A DNA stretch of 64,000 nucleotides, from NCBI RefSeq assembly GCF_019402645.1, contig NZ_VKKS01000001.1:3143787-3207786 (forward strand), written 5' to 3'. The notes beneath the pieces are model-generated. The model saw nothing but the letters and a program-made list of their open reading frames with translations, was not told the DNA's origin and ran no database searches. The translations under genes were made by a program, and so were the position numbers. The DNA is from Morganella morganii. Its GTDB lineage: Bacteria > Pseudomonadota > Gammaproteobacteria > Enterobacterales > Enterobacteriaceae. Below, one piece after another: positions 46,906 to 56,292 of the stretch. How positions within the stretch are numbered: the first letter of the stretch is position 1; every line of letters begins with the position of its first letter.

Positions 46906-48987
46906 ATGAAAGGTCAACTGCTTGATGCTATCCCACTCACGACTTTACACGGCGTCGGAGCCGGGCAGGCGGGCAAACTGGCCGGTATCGGTCTGCATAC
47001 TCTTCAGGATCTGCTTTTCCATCTGCCGCTGCGTTATGAAGACCAGACCCGGCTTTATACCATCACCGATCTGTTACCGGGGATTTATGCCACGGTCAGC
47101 GGCGAAGTGCTGCGCACCGATGTGGTTTTCGGCCGTAAACGGATGATGACCTGTCAGATAAGCGACGGAACCGGCATTTTAACCCTGCGTTTCTTTAATT
47201 TTTCGGCAGCGATGAAAAATGCACTGGCAGCCGGAAAACAGGTCACCGCTTACGGCGAAATCCGGCGCGGCAAAAACGGTCCGGAAATTTTCCACCCGGA
47301 ATACAAAGTCCGCCAGAGTGATGCTTCCGTTGAATTACAGGAAACACTCACACCAATCTACCCGACCACCGAAGGTGTCCGCCAGGCCACGCTCCGCAAA
47401 CTGCTCGATCAGGCGCTGGAGCTGCTCGATACCTGTGCCATCAATGAGTTACTGCCGCCGGAACTGACCCGTTCCATGATGAGTCTGCCGCAGGCCCTGA
47501 AAACACTCCACCGGCCACCTGCGGATACACAGTTGGCCGAACTGGAAAGTGGTCAGCATCCGGCACTGAAACGGATTGTGCTGGAAGAACTGCTGGCCCA
47601 TCACCTCAGTATGCTGGCGGTCAGAGCGGGCGCGCAGCGTTATCACGCGCTGCCTCTGACATCGCAGGAAGCACTGAAAAATCAGTTTCTGGCACAGCTT
47701 CCCTTCCCGCCGACCAATGCCCAGCAGCGTGTAGTGGCGGAAATAGAGCAGGATCTGGAAAAACCGGTGCCGATGATGCGCCTGATTCAGGGGGATGTCG
47801 GTTCCGGAAAAACGCTGGTTGCCGCGCTGGCAGCACTCCGCGCTATCGCGCACGGCAAACAGGTGGCACTGATGGCACCGACAGAACTGCTGGCTGAACA
47901 GCATACCAATACCTTCCGTCAGTGGCTGGAGCCGCTGGGTATCAGCGTCGGCTGGGTTGCCGGGAAACAGAAAGGCAAGGCGCGGCTGGCACAGGAAGAA
48001 GCTATTGCCGCCGGTAATGTGACGATGGTTATCGGCACACATGCGATTTTTCAGGAACATATCCGTTTTCATTCCCTGGCACTGGTGATTATTGATGAGC
48101 AGCACCGTTTCGGTGTCCATCAGCGGCTGGCATTATGGGAAAAAGGCGAACAGCAGGGATTCCATCCGCACCAGCTGATTATGACCGCCACTCCCATCCC
48201 GCGCACCCTGGCAATGACTGCCTACGCGGATCTTGATACCTCTGTTATCGACGAGCTGCCACCGGGCAGAACTCCGGTTACCACAGTGGCAATTCCGGAC
48301 AGCCGCCGCCATGAAATAATTGAACGGGTACGCAGTGCCTGTCAGGACGAAAAGCGCCAGGCTTACTGGGTCTGTACACTGATTGATGAATCTGATCTGC
48401 TGGAAGCTCAGGCCGCTCAGGTCACGTTTGATGAGCTTTCCGCCACTCTGCCGGATCTGCGGGTCGGGATGGTTCACGGCCGGATGAAACCGGCAGAAAA
48501 GCAGGCGGTGATGGCGCAGTTTAAGGCTGGTGAGCTGGATCTGCTGGTCGCCACGACGGTTATTGAAGTCGGGGTGGATGTGCCAAATGCCAGCCTGATG
48601 ATCATCGAAAACCCGGAACGGCTGGGGCTGGCACAGTTGCATCAGCTGCGCGGCCGGGTCGGGCGCGGCTCTGCTGTTTCTCACTGTGTGCTGCTGTATA
48701 AAACCCCGCTGACACAGACTGCAAAACTGCGTCTTCAGGTGCTGCGGGACAGCAACGACGGCTTTGTTATCGCACAGAAAGACCTGGAAATCCGCGGGCC
48801 GGGTGAACTGCTCGGCACACGGCAAACCGGTAATGCGGAATTTAAAGTAGCGGATTTACTGCGGGATCAGGGCATGCTGCCGGAAGTACAGCGCGTGGCA
48901 CGGCATCTGCACCAGAACTATCAGGAACAGGCGAAAGCCCTGATCGAACGCTGGCTGCCGGAACGCACACAATATACGAACGTATAA
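46906..48987 (+). CDS. recG: ATP-dependent DNA helicase RecG
   Basis: A 693-residue SF2 helicase, the same length as E. coli RecG. The N-terminal wedge/OB domain (about 60-150) begins with YATVSGEVLRTDVVFGRKR. Walker A is GDVGSGKT, the DEAH-like box is IIDEQHRFGVHQR, motif III TATPIPRTLAM, and motif VI HQLRGRVGRG. It reverses stalled forks and resolves branched DNA. GGAGC precedes ATG 46906. Last gene of gmk-rpoZ-spoT-trmH-recG. Confidence 0.98.
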   Translation: MKGQLLDAIPLTTLHGVGAGQAGKLAGIGLHTLQDLLFHLPLRYEDQTRLYTITDLLPGIYATVSGEVLRTDVVFGRKRMMTCQISDGTGILTLRFFNFSAAMKNALAAGKQVTAYGEIRRGKNGPEIFHPEYKVRQSDASVELQETLTPIYPTTEGVRQATLRKLLDQALELLDTCAINELLPPELTRSMMSLPQALKTLHRPPADTQLAELESGQHPALKRIVLEELLAHHLSMLAVRAGAQRYHALPLTSQEALKNQFLAQLPFPPTNAQQRVVAEIEQDLEKPVPMMRLIQGDVGSGKTLVAALAALRAIAHGKQVALMAPTELLAEQHTNTFRQWLEPLGISVGWVAGKQKGKARLAQEEAIAAGNVTMVIGTHAIFQEHIRFHSLALVIIDEQHRFGVHQRLALWEKGEQQGFHPHQLIMTATPIPRTLAMTAYADLDTSVIDELPPGRTPVTTVAIPDSRRHEIIERVRSACQDEKRQAYWVCTLIDESDLLEAQAAQVTFDELSATLPDLRVGMVHGRMKPAEKQAVMAQFKAGELDLLVATTVIEVGVDVPNASLMIIENPERLGLAQLHQLRGRVGRGSAVSHCVLLYKTPLTQTAKLRLQVLRDSNDGFVIAQKDLEIRGPGELLGTRQTGNAEFKVADLLRDQGMLPEVQRVARHLHQNYQEQAKALIERWLPERTQYTNV

Positions 48988-48989
48988 TG

Positions 48990-49015
48990 AAAAAAGCCAC
49001 CCGGAAGGATGGCTT
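48990..49015 (-). terminator. Terminator of gltS (also facing recG)
   Basis: On the minus strand AAGCCATCC-TTCC-GGGTGGCTT, with one mismatch, is followed by a U run (A 48990-48995). The plus strand lacks a T run, so its effect on recG readthrough is probably weaker. Confidence 0.75.
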
Positions 49016-49036
49016 GCCTGCTTAAGGATTGTTCTG

Positions 49037-50269
49037 TTATCCCCCCGCAACCGGGAAGACAGGTAACGCCAGAAAGAACGGAATAACCAGTGCGTTAATC
49101 AGATCCAGGAAGAACGCCCCCACCATCGGTACCACCAGGAAGGCCACATGGGAAGGACCGAAGCGATCTGTCACCGCCTGCATATTGGCAATCGCGGTTG
49201 GTGTGGCGCCCATCCCGAAACCGCAGTGACCGGCAGCCAGTACCGCAGCATCATAGTTTTTCCCCATCACCCGGTAGGTGACAAAAACAGCATACAGCGC
49301 CATAACAACAGTCTGTACCGCCAGAATAACCAGCATTGGCACCGCCAGAGACGCAATTTCCCATAATTTCAGGCTCATCAGTGCCATCGCCAGGAACAGT
49401 GACAAACTGACATTACCCAGCACCGACACCGCCCGCTCAAACACACGGTAGAAGCCCATCAGTGACAGACTGTTACTCAGAATAACCCCGATAAACAGAA
49501 CACACACGAATGCCGGGATCTGGAATTTCCATTGCATCGACGTGAAGAAATCCGTCAGAACACCATACAGATAAGTACCTGCCAGCAGACAGATAGCAAT
49601 CATTGCAATTGTTTCCAGCAGAACCATTGAGGTGATCATACGTCCGGCCTGCGGTTTTTCAAACGCGGTCGGTGCTTCATCATCCTGCAGTTTAACATCG
49701 CTCATAGCCGTCTTTTTAATCAGGAAACGGGCAACCGGACCACCAATCAGGCCGCCGAGCACCAGACCAAAGGTTGCACAGGCAATCGCGATTTCCGTTG
49801 CTGCGGTAAAACCATAACTGTCGCTGAAAATTTTACCCCAGGCAGCACCGGTACCATGGCCGCCGGAAAGAGTAATAGAACCGGCCAGCAGACCAATCAG
49901 CGGGTCAAGCCCCATCATTTTCGCCAGTGAGATACCGACTGAGTTCTGCACAATCAGTAAGCCCACAACCGCAATCACGAAGATAAATAATGTTTTGCCG
50001 CCCGCCTTCAGGCTGGCTAAGTTGGCGTTTAACCCGATGGTGGCAAAGAAAGCCAGCATCAGAGGGTCTTTCAGTGAATCATCAAATTTCACTTCCAGAT
50101 CCATACCGGATTTGAACCCCAATAATACAATCGCGACCAGAAGACCACCGGCCACGGGTTCAGGAATAGTATACTTTTCGAGGAATGGTACAGTTTTTAC
50201 GAGTTTACGTCCCAGTAATAGGACGAGTGTGGCCGCAACCAGCGTGCCGTAAACGTCGAGTTGATACAT
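49037..50269 (-). CDS. gltS: Sodium/glutamate symporter
   Basis: A 410-residue inner membrane transporter (E. coli 401) of the ESS family with about ten or more membrane segments. The glycine/serine-rich re-entrant loops are present: SITLSGGHGTGAAWG in the first half and GHCGFGMGATPTAIANMQ in the second. It imports L-glutamate with sodium. The C terminus is slightly longer than in E. coli (FLALPVFPVAGG). Divergent from xanP, as in E. coli. Confidence 0.97.
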   Translation of the reverse strand: MYQLDVYGTLVAATLVLLLGRKLVKTVPFLEKYTIPEPVAGGLLVAIVLLGFKSGMDLEVKFDDSLKDPLMLAFFATIGLNANLASLKAGGKTLFIFVIAVVGLLIVQNSVGISLAKMMGLDPLIGLLAGSITLSGGHGTGAAWGKIFSDSYGFTAATEIAIACATFGLVLGGLIGGPVARFLIKKTAMSDVKLQDDEAPTAFEKPQAGRMITSMVLLETIAMIAICLLAGTYLYGVLTDFFTSMQWKFQIPAFVCVLFIGVILSNSLSLMGFYRVFERAVSVLGNVSLSLFLAMALMSLKLWEIASLAVPMLVILAVQTVVMALYAVFVTYRVMGKNYDAAVLAAGHCGFGMGATPTAIANMQAVTDRFGPSHVAFLVVPMVGAFFLDLINALVIPFFLALPVFPVAGG

Positions 50270-50442
50270 TCACGTACCCCTTTTATTGTTGGTATTTGTT
50301 ACATCAGTATCGCGTTAATAACGTCCCTATTACGCAAAAGGAAAAAGCAGGTATCCGGATTAAAGAAAAAAAAGCGGATAAAAACAAGTTAAAATAAATA
50401 AAACTGTGATTATATTCCGCTATAAAAAATAACATCTCACCC

Positions 50443-50458
50443 GCGCAAACGATTGCTT
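50443..50458. promoter_or_regulatory. Candidate PurR operator in the xanP promoter
   Basis: GCGCAAACGATTGCTT resembles the PurR consensus ACGCAAACGTTTGCGT, with the central CGCAAACG-TTGC core kept. It overlaps a possible -35 (TTGCTT) that is 17 nt ahead of AAAATA as -10, so bound repressor would block xanP transcription. xanP imports xanthine, which makes purine control sensible. Confidence 0.5.
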
Positions 50459-50510
50459 TTGTGCCGCAGATCATTAAAATACGGAAATTGCTTATTCCGG
50501 ACCTTTTGAC

Positions 50511-51896
50511 ATGAACTCTGCAATTTCTGACAAAACCAGTGTAACACCCGCGATTAACACAAATAGTGAACTCATTTACCGCCTGGAAGATCGTCCGCCG
50601 CTGCCGCAGACACTCTTTGCTGCCTGTCAGCATCTGCTGGCGATGTTTGTGGCGGTCATTACGCCGGGATTACTTATCGCCCAGGCGCTCGGCCTTTCCG
50701 CTCTCGATACCCAGCGGATTATCAGTATGTCACTGTTCGCTTCCGGGCTGGCATCACTGCTGCAAATCCGCACCTGGGGACCGGTCGGCTCCGGGCTGCT
50801 CTCCATTCAGGGCACCAGCTTTAACTTTGTTGCCCCGCTGATTATGGGTGGTATGGCACTGAAAAATAACGGTGTGGATACTGAAGGGATGATGGCGGCC
50901 CTGTTCGGCACACTGATGCTGGCAGCCATGACAGAAGTGATCCTCTCCCGTTTCCTGCACCTGGCGCGCCGTATTATCACGCCGCTGGTGTCCGGTGTGG
51001 TGGTGATGATTATCGGACTCTCGCTGATCCAGGTCGGGCTGACCTCCATCGGCGGCGGTTATGCCGCAATGGCGGATAACACTTTCGGATCCGCCAATAA
51101 CCTGATCCTCGCCGGTATTGTGCTGGCCGTGATTGTGCTGCTTAACCGCCAGAAAAACCCGTATCTGCGTGTTGCTTCTCTGGTACTGGCCATGACGGCG
51201 GGCTATCTTGCCGCCTGGTGGATGGGAATGCTGCCGGATAACCATACGGAAATCCCGCAGGAATTGGTGGTGATCCCGGCGCCGCTCTATTACGGCTTAT
51301 CCATCGACCGGAACCTCCTGCTGCCGCTGATTCTGATTTTTATGGTGACTTCACTGGAAACCATCGGTGATATCACCGCCACGTCTGATGTATCAGAGCA
51401 GCCGGTATCCGGCCCGCTCTATATGAAGCGGCTGAAAGGCGGCGTGCTGGCGAACGGATTGAATTCCGCTCTCTCAGCGGTCTTTAACACCTTCCCGAAC
51501 TCCTGCTTCGGGCAAAATAACGGTGTGATCCAGCTGACCGGTGTTGCCAGCCGTTATGTGGGTTATGTGGTGGCGCTGATGCTGATCGTGCTGGGGCTGT
51601 TCCCGGCCGTGGCCGGATTTGTACAGCACATTCCGGAGCCGGTACTCGGCGGCGCAACCATTGTAATGTTCGGGACTATTGCGGCATCCGGCGTGCGGAT
51701 TGTTTCACGCGAAACCCTGAACCGCCGGGCAATTATGATTATTGCGCTGTCGCTGGCTGTCGGGATGGGAGTCTCCCAGCAGCCGCTAATCCTGCAATTT
51801 GCGCCGGACTGGCTGAAAACCCTGCTTTCTTCCGGAATTGCTGCGGGCGGCCTGACCGCGATTGCCCTGAACCTGATTTTCCCGCCGGAAAAATAA
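50511..51896 (+). CDS. xanP: Xanthine permease XanP (NAT/NCS2 family)
   Basis: A 461-residue proton/xanthine symporter (E. coli XanP 463) with about 14 membrane segments. The NAT signature reads [10 protein letters not shown], and the TM1-associated QHLLAMFV and TM8-associated [10 protein letters not shown] motifs are intact; these carry the purine-contacting residues. Substrate assignment follows E. coli XanP rather than the uric acid or uracil relatives. Confidence 0.95.
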   Translation: MNSAISDKTSVTPAINTNSELIYRLEDRPPLPQTLFAACQHLLAMFVAVITPGLLIAQALGLSALDTQRIISMSLFASGLASLLQIRTWGPVGSGLLSIQGTSFNFVAPLIMGGMALKNNGVDTEGMMAALFGTLMLAAMTEVILSRFLHLARRIITPLVSGVVVMIIGLSLIQVGLTSIGGGYAAMADNTFGSANNLILAGIVLAVIVLLNRQKNPYLRVASLVLAMTAGYLAAWWMGMLPDNHTEIPQELVVIPAPLYYGLSIDRNLLLPLILIFMVTSLETIGDITATSDVSEQPVSGPLYMKRLKGGVLANGLNSALSAVFNTFPNSCFGQNNGVIQLTGVASRYVGYVVALMLIVLGLFPAVAGFVQHIPEPVLGGATIVMFGTIAASGVRIVSRETLNRRAIMIIALSLAVGMGVSQQPLILQFAPDWLKTLLSSGIAAGGLTAIALNLIFPPEK

Positions 51897-52026
51897 TCAT
51901 CTGTTTAACCGCGTGACCGGAAACGGTCACGCGTGCTGCACTGCGCGGAAAAACCGCGATAATCCTTGTCACCATAAAGAGCCTCACGCTAGTATGCCCT
52001 CAGGATTATCTTTCGGGGAGCGCATT

Positions 52027-53781
52027 ATGAAATGGTTGGGACGGGCTGTTTTCTGGCTGATAACACTGGTTATTATCTTTATCGTTGCCACTGCCCTTGT
52101 GGTGCAGACATCATGGGGCACAAAACAAATTTCAGCCCTTATCAGTGACAACACGCGCTACAAAGTATCGCTTTCCGCGATAAGTCACTCACTCTCCTCC
52201 CCTTCACTTATTTCACTCAGTGATATCAGCATCAGCACAGTTTCCGGCGATTTTGCCCTGGAAGCAGCCAATGTTGAGCTGACACTGGACTGGCGCAGTT
52301 TCTCTGAACCCGGCTGGTTTGCCCGTATTATTGTGCAGAAAGGGGATATCGAAATTTCTGATGCTGCTGACAGCGGCACCCTGCCGGTCAGCGCCGGGTT
52401 ATTACAACTCAATCAGACAACGGTCCGGCGCACCGACGGCAACCGGGTCATTGATGCGGAAGGCGTCACCGGCGGAATCACACCGTGGCAGCCGCAGGGC
52501 AGTGACCTGACCGGAAACGGCAAATACCAGTTTTCCGCCAACAGTCTGAATTACTACGGACTGCCGCTGAAAAATATCCTGACACAAGGCGAGGTCAGCG
52601 GAAAACAATTCACGTTTGATAACCTGACCGCCACACTCGAAAACGGCCTGCTCACCGCCACCGGACGCCGCAGCGCCGAAGGACAGTGGCAGCTTGATAA
52701 TCTGCTGCTCAATGATATCCGCTGGCAGACACCACAATCGCTGACACAGCTGGCGGACAGTACAGAAGGTCTGCCGGATATTCAGGCCAAAAATATCACT
52801 GCCACGAATATCAAGCTTGAAGGTCATCAGTGGGCTGTTAACTATCTGGAAGGCACTGTCAAAAATCTGGCCTTTAAACAAGGGCGCTGGCAGACGGACA
52901 ACGGACAGGCAGATATCGCCGTGGCAGATCTGACACTCAGCGAACAGCATTTCTCCGACATTATCAGCACCCTGGAACTGCGCGGCGATCAGATAGCTGT
53001 CAACCGCCTGACCGGCCGTTATGATAAAAGCATTCTGCGCTTTACCGGGGACTGGAACCGCGCTACCCGGACACTGAATATCACCAGCGGTGTCGCCGAC
53101 AACCTGCTGTACAGTTTCCCGGAACAATGGTTCTCTGCATTACAGGAATCCGCCCCGCAGGGAATTGATACTATCCGCTTACAGGATATTAAGGTCTCCA
53201 ATGCACTGCTGATTGATACACAACCGGTTTTCCCGTTCCAGCTCACCAATGTGAACGGCTACATCAAAACCATACAGATTCTGAAATCCGGTCAGTGGGG
53301 ATTATGGGACGGCGAACTTTCTGTCAGTGCCGGAAATGCCACCTTTAACCGTGTCGAACTGCACCGCCCGTATCTGACACTGACTGCCGGGGCTGACAGC
53401 GCGGCAACCACACAATTTGCCGCCTCCGCCGGTGAGGGACTGCTGAAAATGCAGTTTCAGACCACACTATCCGGCACCGCACCTTTCAGTTTCACATTAC
53501 AGGCAACCGGTGCGGACAGTCAGATCCTGTCACAATGGGGCTGGCAGCCTGCTCCACTGACCGGCAGCGCCAATTACACACTGCGCCTGGACGGACAACT
53601 GCGGGCAGCGGATATCCGCAGCACACTGAACGGCATGCTCTCCGGACAGGATAAACAGGGTAATCAGATAAACCGGGCGATCACACAGGGACAAATGAGT
53701 AATACCCCGGTATTCGCAGAGCCGGTACCTTCTGCCCCGCCTGCACAGCGGGTGATCCCGGATAACGGGGAAATTAAGTAA
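52027..53781 (+). CDS. yicH: AsmA-family envelope protein YicH
   Basis: A 584-residue protein (E. coli YicH 569) with one N-terminal membrane anchor (VFWLITLVIIFIVATALVVQ) and a long beta-rich periplasmic part in the AsmA/bridge-like lipid transfer fold. Blocks such as TSWGTKQISALISDN, NWRRWQ-like positions VNYLEGTVKNLAFKQG, and QWGWQPAPLTGSANYTL match YicH. AsmA-family proteins are thought to move phospholipids between membranes; YicH itself is little studied. I take ATG 52027 because GGGGAG lies 8 nt upstream; the frame is open for 38 codons more. A terminator follows 19 nt after the stop. Confidence 0.9.
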   Translation: MKWLGRAVFWLITLVIIFIVATALVVQTSWGTKQISALISDNTRYKVSLSAISHSLSSPSLISLSDISISTVSGDFALEAANVELTLDWRSFSEPGWFARIIVQKGDIEISDAADSGTLPVSAGLLQLNQTTVRRTDGNRVIDAEGVTGGITPWQPQGSDLTGNGKYQFSANSLNYYGLPLKNILTQGEVSGKQFTFDNLTATLENGLLTATGRRSAEGQWQLDNLLLNDIRWQTPQSLTQLADSTEGLPDIQAKNITATNIKLEGHQWAVNYLEGTVKNLAFKQGRWQTDNGQADIAVADLTLSEQHFSDIISTLELRGDQIAVNRLTGRYDKSILRFTGDWNRATRTLNITSGVADNLLYSFPEQWFSALQESAPQGIDTIRLQDIKVSNALLIDTQPVFPFQLTNVNGYIKTIQILKSGQWGLWDGELSVSAGNATFNRVELHRPYLTLTAGADSAATTQFAASAGEGLLKMQFQTTLSGTAPFSFTLQATGADSQILSQWGWQPAPLTGSANYTLRLDGQLRAADIRSTLNGMLSGQDKQGNQINRAITQGQMSNTPVFAEPVPSAPPAQRVIPDNGEIK

Positions 53782-53797
53782 CCCCTGTTGATACAGA

Positions 53798-54007
53798 AAC
53801 AGCGCCTTATGGCGCTATTTTTCTTTTATCGGTAACACGGCGGGTTATGTGCCGTGATGATAACAGGCAAGCGAACGAAAAGCGTAAGCGCCATGGATGG
53901 CGCGATCCGAGCGTACAGGGATGTGTTTACAGCGTCTTTTCTTTTTGCCTGTTATCAGAGCATCCCGGATCTGACAGATTTGCTCAACAGCGCCATAAGG
54001 CGCTGTT
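53798..54007. repeat. Nested palindromic intergenic repeat between yicH and fabY
   Basis: Two levels of inversion are visible. The outer ends, 53798-53816 and 54007-53989, are the same 19-bp sequence (AACAGCGCCTTATGGCGCT) in opposite orientation, each itself a hairpin (AGCGCC/GGCGCT). The inner element, 53858-53957, is exactly 100 bp and is bounded by 13-bp perfect inverted repeats, TGATAACAGGCAA and TTGCCTGTTATCA, as in a MITE or IRU; inside it GCGCCATGGATGGCGC makes another near-palindrome. No open frame of any credibility is inside. Confidence 0.75.
53801..53827 (+). terminator. Terminator of yicH
   Basis: AGCGCC-TTAT-GGCGCT (53801-53816) followed by ATTTTTCTTTT. It is the left outer arm of the nested repeat described above. 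Confidence 0.82.
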
Positions 54008-54014
54008 TTACCCG

Positions 54015-54932
54015 TTACTCCGCGCAGTGTTTCTGGCCGGGCAGCACCATATAGGTGCCGGTAAAGACCGCACCGACCTCATCACCCTGCCCGACGGTCA
54101 CTTCCAGCTTAATCCGCGCTTTGCTGCCGCGCGCCAGGCGATCCAGATCACCGCTGAGTTTATCGCGGGAAGCAACGGCCTCCGGTCTGCCTGCCACCGC
54201 CTTGCGGTAACGGATATTGGCATCCACCAGCACAATATCACCGTCCAGAGAATTTTCCTGTAACAGCAGCCAGATAAGTCCCCAGCCGGTCAGTGTCGCC
54301 ATGGAGAACTGACTGCCGGCAAAAATCGTCTGATGCAGATTCTGATTCGGCCCTTCCGGCATAGTGGTCATAAATTCCTGACCGGTATACTGCGTAATAC
54401 GAATCCCCATTTTTTCACTCAGGGGGATGGTTTCATACCATGCTTTCTGTAATTCAGCACACCAGTCGGGACGATGCAGAATCGCATCGAGGGTTTCAAC
54501 GGATTTAATCATAAAAAAATGACGAACAGGCGTCGTTTGCGGGCCTGTAATCGGTCCTCTGTTTTCAAAACCTGATTTTTCAAAAAATGCGACCGCTTCC
54601 TCACGGGCACTACAGACAATCCGCTTAACACCTTCCTGACGGGCCACTGATTCCAGTGCGCGCGCAATCAATGTCCCCAGCCCGCGTCCCTGCATCTGCG
54701 GATCAACTGCCAGAAAGCGGATCGCGCCTTCATTTTCTGCATTGATATACAAACGGCCGGCAGCCACAGGCTGTCCGGTTTCATCCACCACCATCTGATG
54801 ATGTGCATAGGTATCATAGCCGTCCTTTTCCGACCCCTGAGGCTGATTCAGCGGCTTACGCAGCATCGCCCAGCGGAAATAAAAATAGCTTTCCAGCTCC
54901 TGATCGGTTTTTGGTACACGTAAATGATACAT
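54015..54932 (-). CDS. fabY: Bifunctional GNAT/thioesterase-fold protein FabY (YiiD)
   Basis: A 305-residue protein from ATG 54932, in two parts. The N-terminal GNAT domain has [20 protein letters not shown] and the acetyl-CoA loop [18 protein letters not shown]; the C-terminal hot-dog domain starts about residue 155 ([20 protein letters not shown]) and includes [15 protein letters not shown]. coli FabY (329 residues) can initiate fatty acid synthesis as an acetoacetyl-ACP synthase. AGGAGA 7 nt upstream supports ATG 54932; an ATG at 54986, overlapping the dtd stop as ATGA, is an alternative giving 323 residues, closer to the E. coli annotation. Confidence 0.93.
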   Translation of the reverse strand: MYHLRVPKTDQELESYFYFRWAMLRKPLNQPQGSEKDGYDTYAHHQMVVDETGQPVAAGRLYINAENEGAIRFLAVDPQMQGRGLGTLIARALESVARQEGVKRIVCSAREEAVAFFEKSGFENRGPITGPQTTPVRHFFMIKSVETLDAILHRPDWCAELQKAWYETIPLSEKMGIRITQYTGQEFMTTMPEGPNQNLHQTIFAGSQFSMATLTGWGLIWLLLQENSLDGDIVLVDANIRYRKAVAGRPEAVASRDKLSGDLDRLARGSKARIKLEVTVGQGDEVGAVFTGTYMVLPGQKHCAE

Positions 54933-54982
54933 CGCACTTTCTCCTGTCAGTGGTAACCGGTGACCGGCCTGAGACTCTTGTA

Positions 54983-55420
54983 TCATACCTGCAGCCAGAA
55001 AGTGACCGGACCATCGTTTGTCAGACTGACCTGCATGTCTGCCGCAAACCGGCCTGTTTCCGTCACCATTCCTGCTGCACGGCACTGCGATACAAAGTGC
55101 TCATATAAGGTATTGGCTTTTTCCGGTGCCGCGCCGTTTGAAAACCCCGGGCGCATTCCTTTTTGTGTTTCCGCTGCTAAGGTGAACTGTGACACTACCA
55201 GCAACTGACCGCCGGACTGTGCCACATTCAGGTTCATTTTTCCGTCCGCATCACTGAAAATGCGGTAACCCATCACTTTCTCACTCAGTCGTTTTGATTT
55301 TTGTTCGTCGTCATCCCGCTCAACACCCAGAAGAACCAGTAATCCGGGACCGATTTCACCGGCAATTTCTCCGGCGATCCGGACATCCGCGCGGGTCACA
55401 CGCTGTATTAATGCAATCAT
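54983..55420 (-). CDS. dtd: D-aminoacyl-tRNA deacylase
   Basis: A 145-residue protein, the same length as in E. coli. Active-site motifs are [12 protein letters not shown] (SQFTL) and [12 protein letters not shown] (the Gly-cisPro motif, GP). It removes D-amino acids, and glycine misattached to alanine tRNA, from charged tRNAs. It ends in an ATGA overlap with an alternative start of fabY. In E. coli rbn lies between yihX and dtd; here yihX and dtd are neighbours. Confidence 0.97.
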   Translation of the reverse strand: MIALIQRVTRADVRIAGEIAGEIGPGLLVLLGVERDDDEQKSKRLSEKVMGYRIFSDADGKMNLNVAQSGGQLLVVSQFTLAAETQKGMRPGFSNGAAPEKANTLYEHFVSQCRAAGMVTETGRFAADMQVSLTNDGPVTFWLQV

Positions 55421-55453
55421 GTCATATCCGTTTAAAAAACAATCAAATACGAA

Positions 55454-56071
55454 TTACTCAGTCACTTCAGCTGAAAAATCATACTCTGCAAAATAACGGG
55501 AGACCGTGTCGCGATCGGTGACAAACACGCCATTGATACCGAGCGCAATTGCCGCATCCACGTTTTCACGGACATCATCAAAGAACACCGCGTCCTGCGG
55601 CTCAAATTCTTCGGTTTCAAGCAAATACTGATAGATATCCGGGTCCGGCTTGCGCAGCCCCAGATCCTGGGAGAGATACAGGAAATCCGCAGAAGCGGCG
55701 ATTTCCGGATAGTGCTGCGGCCAGTAATCCTGATGCAGACGGTTGGTGTTAGAAAGCACCACCACGCGGTGTCCCTGCTCACGCAGCCTGTTCATGATAT
55801 CAATCACATCAGGGCGGACAGAGATAAAGATAGCCTGCCAGCCTTCGGCAAACTCATCGAAACTCAGCGACATACCCAGCTCATCATTAATGGCTTCGGC
55901 AAATTCAACATCTGAAATTTTGCCGCATTCATGCTGTTTAAAGGTCTCACCGTGAATAAAATCACTGTTCAGTTCAGACAGCGGCTTGCCGCTTAAATTA
56001 CTCCAGACTGATAAAACACGTTTAAAATCAATATCAATAATGACATTACCCATGTCAAAGATATAAAGCAT
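55454..56071 (-). CDS. yihX: HAD-family sugar phosphatase YihX
   Basis: A 205-residue haloacid dehalogenase-superfamily phosphatase (E. coli YihX 199). Motif I is FDMGNVIIDID, with the nucleophile Asp; motif II VVLSNTNR; motif III Lys in GLRKPDPDIYQ; motif IV FFDDVRENVDA. E. coli YihX removes the phosphate from alpha-D-glucose-1-phosphate. Six residues extend the C terminus (SAEVTE). Upstream of dtd and fabY on the same strand, in one likely operon. Confidence 0.95.
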   Translation of the reverse strand: MLYIFDMGNVIIDIDFKRVLSVWSNLSGKPLSELNSDFIHGETFKQHECGKISDVEFAEAINDELGMSLSFDEFAEGWQAIFISVRPDVIDIMNRLREQGHRVVVLSNTNRLHQDYWPQHYPEIAASADFLYLSQDLGLRKPDPDIYQYLLETEEFEPQDAVFFDDVRENVDAAIALGINGVFVTDRDTVSRYFAEYDFSAEVTE

Positions 56072-56230
56072 ACCATCCCTCCGGGTTGATGAATTATTTT
56101 TACTCTACCCGCAGACTCCCTTCCTGAACAGAGTGAAAACCGTTTTCGGTGAGAAAAAATATCCGGGGCTGCGATCCCCGCCCATATTTCCGCATCGTTA
56201 TCAGTCTGTGACCGGCATGTAACGACAGAC

Positions 56231-56264
56231 AAAAAAAGCTCAGGGCGCCCGGAGGCGCCCTGAG
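56231..56264 (-). terminator. Terminator of typA
   Basis: On the minus strand CTCAGGGCGCC-TCCG-GGCGCCCTGAG is a perfect 11-bp stem with a 4-nt loop, followed by a U run (A 56231-56237). It begins 29 nt after the typA stop codon. Confidence 0.92.
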
Positions 56265-56292
56265 TGGCATGAATCAAAACAACCGGCAGAGA

